Source: Herbinix sp. (GTDB taxonomy: Bacteria > Bacillota > Clostridia > Lachnospirales > Lachnospiraceae). From it: a stretch of 64,000 nt of DNA. The notes under the pieces are model-generated. The model had not been told where the DNA came from. It was given only the letters and a program-made list of their open reading frames with translations, and made no database searches. The first letter of the stretch is position 1. The number at the start of each line of letters is the position of its first letter. The stretch is from contig JARBTJ010000010.1 of assembly GCA_029240245.1 (NCBI GenBank), positions 19,765-83,764 on the forward strand, in the 5' to 3' direction. This document shows positions 61,016-64,000 of this stretch, one piece after another. Both the position numbers and the translations under genes were made by a program.

Positions 61016-61909
61016 GTGAAAAAGAACAAATTTACCGAGTTTTTAAAAGGAAAAGGTTATTATGTGTTATTATTTGTCGGTGTGATCGCAATTGCTGCAG
61101 TAGCACTCATCGGATCTCAATTATCCTCTAATGAGAAGGATAAAAGTCAGGACTTTGTTGACTTAAATGATGATGATGAAGATAATAACATAACAGCCGG
61201 TGATAATACGGATAATCAGTTGGCTGAAAATAACGACGATTCGGATCAGATCGTTAATAACGGGCAAGGCGACGATGCGACCGATGATGTAGCTACTAAT
61301 GATGATGGACAAGATGTAGCAACGAATGATGACAATATTGAATATGAAGATTATTCAACAGGAGAAGTAGAGGATACCGATGTAGCAGATGCAGCGGATA
61401 CAGCAGATGATGCTGAGGAAGAGGAAGATGATGCTGTTGAGACATCAGGTAACACCGTACAGTCAGACAATGTTCCACTGATGGAGAGCCTGTCCTTTAA
61501 TACGGAAGACGGACTTCTCTGGCCGGTAAACGGCAATGTTATAATGAATTACAGTATGGACCATACGATTTATCATGCCACATTGAAGCTGTTTAAATGT
61601 AACCCGGCAGTGATTATAGATGCTGCTGTAGGTACTGAGGTAAAAGCAGCCGCAAGAGGTATTGTTACCAGTGTTGATGATAAGGATGAAACTGGACTTA
61701 CGGTAACAACAAGTATTGGTGATGGATACAGCGTAGTTTATGGACAACTTTCTGATGTGACATTAGAGGTTGGAGATAAGGTAGATGAAGGAGACGTCAT
61801 TGGAGCGATTGCTGAACCATCCAGATTTTATTCCGTTGAGGGAAGTAATTTATATTTTAAAGTTTTAGAAAATGAAAATACAGTGAATCCGATGTCGTTG
61901 CTTCGTTAA
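61016..61909 (+). CDS. SpoIIQ-like protein with degenerate M23/LytM domain
   Basis: A GTG start at 61016 is chosen because GAGGTG lies six bases upstream. The 297-residue protein has a membrane helix (about 16-36), a very acidic linker (about 45-150, rich in Asp, Asn, Glu) and a LytM-like domain (about 160-295: LLWPVNGNVIMNYSMDHTIY, VGTEVKAAARGIV, GYSVVYGQLSDVTLEVGDKV). The HxH zinc pair is replaced by LYFKV, so it is probably not catalytic. SpoIIQ of Bacillus also uses a LytM domain as a scaffold to link forespore and mother cell. The usual spoIID neighbour is 25 kb away. Confidence 0.75.
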   Translation: MKKNKFTEFLKGKGYYVLLFVGVIAIAAVALIGSQLSSNEKDKSQDFVDLNDDDEDNNITAGDNTDNQLAENNDDSDQIVNNGQGDDATDDVATNDDGQDVATNDDNIEYEDYSTGEVEDTDVADAADTADDAEEEEDDAVETSGNTVQSDNVPLMESLSFNTEDGLLWPVNGNVIMNYSMDHTIYHATLKLFKCNPAVIIDAAVGTEVKAAARGIVTSVDDKDETGLTVTTSIGDGYSVVYGQLSDVTLEVGDKVDEGDVIGAIAEPSRFYSVEGSNLYFKVLENENTVNPMSLLR

Positions 61910-61938
61910 AGGAAGCGAGTAAATGATTCGAAAAAATG

Positions 61939-61975
61939 AGTAGGAGGAAAATAATCAAATTATTTTCCTCCTACT
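61939..61975. terminator. Bidirectional terminator between the SpoIIQ-like gene and niaR
   Basis: A 17-bp perfect stem AGTAGGAGGAAAATAAT / ATTATTTTCCTCCTACT with a CAA loop. The reverse-strand niaR stop codon lies inside the right arm. Confidence 0.85.
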
Positions 61976-62483
61976 TGATTCCATAACCTTTTTCAAAGAG
62001 TGCAGCTTCGATCCGATCCAGTGTAGCCTCAGAATCTGCTTCTACGGTATGGTGGTGCAAATTACCGGTCAATTCCTTCAGCGGAACAAGCTGCTTTTCC
62101 CTAACCTTTTTTACAAAATCGTAAACATCCTGACGGTTACGAATAATTAATTCTGTGGCAATTTCACCGTAGATCTCGTGTTTTACTAGTACATCCAATA
62201 TCTTGCCACCGTTATCCACTATAGTACATAATTCATCTTCAATCTGGTCAGTGGTATGCTTAACCTTGATCAATCTTTTTACTGCCTGGTGCTCGGAATG
62301 ATAGATCAGATAACCCTTCGTAGTTGAAAAAATATTGATGTCGGTCGCACGAAGTAACGCAATGTCCTGAACAATTACCTGTCGGCTGACACCTAAAAGC
62401 GCAGATAAATCACTACCGGAGATCGGTTCTAATCGTTCCTGCAATATTTTAACTAAATGTTCCCTTCTTTCTTTTCCTTCCAT
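61971..62483 (-). CDS. niaR: Niacin-responsive transcriptional repressor NiaR
   Basis: The 170-residue protein has an N-terminal HTH_11 domain (about 1-60: SGSDLSALLGVSRQVIVQDI) and a C-terminal 3H domain (about 75-168) with the conserved histidines in VKHEIYGEI and NLHHHTVEADS. NiaR represses NAD synthesis and niacin uptake genes when niacin is plentiful and uses a metal at the 3H histidines. Start ATG follows GAGGGG. No nad or niacin transporter genes are in the window, so its targets lie elsewhere. Confidence 0.9.
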   Translation of the reverse strand: MEGKERREHLVKILQERLEPISGSDLSALLGVSRQVIVQDIALLRATDINIFSTTKGYLIYHSEHQAVKRLIKVKHTTDQIEDELCTIVDNGGKILDVLVKHEIYGEIATELIIRNRQDVYDFVKKVREKQLVPLKELTGNLHHHTVEADSEATLDRIEAALFEKGYGIK

Positions 62484-62639
62484 TGAAACCCCTCAATCGA
62501 TTTATGATAAATAACTTTTCATTTCTTTTGTATTCATATATAATAATTATGGCTGTTGCTAGTATAATTATATAATGATGGACAATATTTATCAACGATT
62601 TTCCTTTCATATAAGGATAATAATAGAAAGAGGAAGTAC

Positions 62640-62909
62640 ATGTTTCGTTTATGGGCTAAAGTTTTTAAAGAAAACCGAATGATAAAAGATATGGTTGTAT
62701 GTAATGATATGGCGGAAATGACTAGGACACAGAAAATATTTGCTGCAATCGATGAAATATGCCATTCCTATGACTTATCAAAACCGATTTGGCTGGATTC
62801 CACAATTGCGGATTTTAAGCGTCATGATAAAGCACGATTTACCCAGGACAATTTTATGGAGCCGATCGAATTTGATTTTCTGGAGATTCATGTAATCGAG
62901 GAGGACTAG
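62640..62909 (+). CDS. Conserved hypothetical protein (89 aa)
   Basis: The product begins MFRLWAKVFKENRMIKDMVV and has FAAIDEICHSYDLSKPIWLD and FTQDNFMEPIEFDFLEIHVI. Similar short proteins occur in Lachnospiraceae, often alone, but no function is known to me. It is soluble and acidic at its end. ATG follows AAAGAGGAAG. The M15 peptidase gene begins two bases after its stop, so the two form an operon. Confidence 0.8.
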   Translation: MFRLWAKVFKENRMIKDMVVCNDMAEMTRTQKIFAAIDEICHSYDLSKPIWLDSTIADFKRHDKARFTQDNFMEPIEFDFLEIHVIEED

Positions 62910-62911
62910 GT

Positions 62912-63892
62912 ATGGTAAGGAGATACATCGGTTGTTTGTGTATACTCCTTTTTTGTGCATTTATGGTCACCTTGATGGTTTTATTTCCGGAGCAAAAGAA
63001 TTCTAATCATTCTTCTTATCCTGAGCAGGAGGGAGAATTATTTGAGGAAGAGGAACAGGTTACCATACATATATATGAAGAAGAGGTTATGAAAACGGTT
63101 CGTGCACAGGAGGAGCTTACCGCGTGGGAGGAGGACGACTTGATGCAGGCAAACGCATTTCCGGAAGATAATGATGATCAAGTTAAACTTCGATTAAGTG
63201 AGTTGCTGGTAGAGGACATGAATCAAACCACTTTGAAGGATAAATTAGACAGTTACCCGGCTGGTACCATAATTACTACAGAGGATGTAGGCAAGGAGCA
63301 GATAGAAACCCTATTTTACTTGGAGGAGATTACAAAGACCGTTAAGGACAGAATTATAGGGAAATCCTATGGGGATAAATGTGATATTCCATTTGACGAT
63401 TTGCGTTATATCAGAGTTCTTTACCAAGGCTTTGATGGTCTCGTACATATTGGCGAGTTGATTGTAAATCAGTATATTTCCCAGGATATCGTGGATATAT
63501 TTAAAGAATTGTACGAGATTGATTATCCCATTGAACAGATGGTTCTGGTGGACGAATATAATGCAGATGATATTGCTTCGATGGAAGCCAATAATACCTC
63601 GGCGTTTAACTACCGGGTGATCGACCGCAGCACGAGTCTGTCCCAGCATAGCTACGGCCTGGCGATCGATATTAATCCCCTTTATAATCCGTATGTAAGG
63701 ACCCTGGAAGGGGAAATACTTGTTTTGCCGGAAAGCGCAGCGGATTATGTGGACCGGAACAGGGAATGCTCTTACTATATCAAAGAAGGGGATCCCTGTT
63801 ACAAAGCTTTTATAAAACGGGGTTTCACCTGGGGCGGAGCCTGGGAAAGCATGAAGGATTATCAGCATTTTCAAAAAAAGATTTCAAGGTGA
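62912..63892 (+). CDS. M15-family D-Ala-D-Ala carboxypeptidase-like protein
   Basis: The 326-residue protein has an N-terminal membrane helix (about 6-25), an acidic linker, and an M15 peptidase domain in the C-terminal half. The zinc-site motif SQHSYGLAIDINPLYNPY (His and Asp, about 246-263) and the final DYQHFQ (His) are all present. Such VanY/M15C enzymes trim peptidoglycan peptides outside the membrane. It is co-transcribed with the small upstream gene and followed by a hairpin terminator. Confidence 0.88.
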   Translation: MVRRYIGCLCILLFCAFMVTLMVLFPEQKNSNHSSYPEQEGELFEEEEQVTIHIYEEEVMKTVRAQEELTAWEEDDLMQANAFPEDNDDQVKLRLSELLVEDMNQTTLKDKLDSYPAGTIITTEDVGKEQIETLFYLEEITKTVKDRIIGKSYGDKCDIPFDDLRYIRVLYQGFDGLVHIGELIVNQYISQDIVDIFKELYEIDYPIEQMVLVDEYNADDIASMEANNTSAFNYRVIDRSTSLSQHSYGLAIDINPLYNPYVRTLEGEILVLPESAADYVDRNRECSYYIKEGDPCYKAFIKRGFTWGGAWESMKDYQHFQKKISR

Positions 63893-63942
63893 GGTACCTT
63901 GTCAGTTAGAGTATAATTATTATTGGCAAAAGGAATAAAATA

Positions 63943-63967
63943 GGAAGTAGAGAAAATCCCTACTTCC
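63943..63967 (+). terminator. Hairpin after the M15 peptidase gene
   Basis: An 8-bp perfect stem GGAAGTAG / CTACTTCC, about 50 bases after the stop codon. There is no T-run directly behind it, so the terminator call is moderate. Confidence 0.55.
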
Positions 63968-64000
63968 CAAATCATACAGTTTTTCTTAAAATGTTAATTG

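Overview
The window looks like a chromosomal segment of a low-GC, spore-forming Gram-positive anaerobe of the Clostridia, most like Lachnospiraceae. The signs are AT-rich intergenic DNA, strong AGGAGG-type ribosome binding sites, the clostridial form of the Tad pilus locus (Flp pilin, TadE-like proteins, a DUF6382-FHA protein), SpoIID-type and SpoIIQ-type sporulation proteins, an LplB/LplC/lipoprotein sugar transporter with a membrane-anchored AraC regulator, and the NiaR niacin repressor. No ribosomal operon is present, so genus and species are not assigned.

Layout. (1) 1-2.8 kb is the right end of a prophage: end of a tail-region protein, small proteins, holin, endolysin and a reverse-strand secreted Ig-like cargo gene. 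It stops inside a cpaF/tadA pilus ATPase gene, of which only the 3' part follows. (2) 2.8-13.1 kb is the rest of the Tad locus: tadB, an enlarged tadC, a Flp-type pilin, a large TadE/TadG-like protein, a TadE-like protein with two Cys-rich repeats, a prepilin peptidase, a second TadE-like protein and an FHA protein. (3) 13.5-48 kb is mostly ordinary chromosome: a chemoreceptor, glycerol kinase, rhomboid protease, flavodoxin-SCP2 protein, orphan histidine kinase, HIT protein, thioredoxin-like lipoprotein, sugar ABC transporter with AraC regulator, murG, a TSCPD protein, mtnN, a MoxR-DUF58-transglutaminase operon, SpoIID, PadR, a multicopper oxidase, a methyltransferase-TPR protein, AraC and tandem-MerR regulators, a UvrA-like ATPase and a vWA lipoprotein. 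(4) 47.8-60.5 kb is an accessory, decaying region: interrupted regulators, a tRNA-like remnant, an IS110-family element, an ABC exporter pair, several gene fragments, and SGNH, phosphotransferase and DUF6273 genes. (5) 60.6-64 kb returns to core-like content: tRNA-Gly(CCC), a SpoIIQ-like protein, NiaR and an M15 peptidase.

The most unusual item is a 151-bp structured repeat present twice (14972-15122 and 48161-48311). Both copies are exactly 151 bp, have imperfect 15-bp terminal inverted repeats, carry an inner long hairpin whose apex resembles a conserved stretch of 5S rRNA, and are flanked by 13-bp (perfect) or 15-bp (one mismatch) direct repeats. One copy breaks a merR gene whose reading frame is restored when the element and one direct repeat are removed, so it is a mobile non-coding element. 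Other points of interest are the prophage junction inside the pilus ATPase gene, a 28-bp inverted repeat around 96 bp inside the Tad locus, a 29-bp perfect palindrome that takes in the 3' end of the tRNA-Gly gene, and well-formed PadR and MerR operators.
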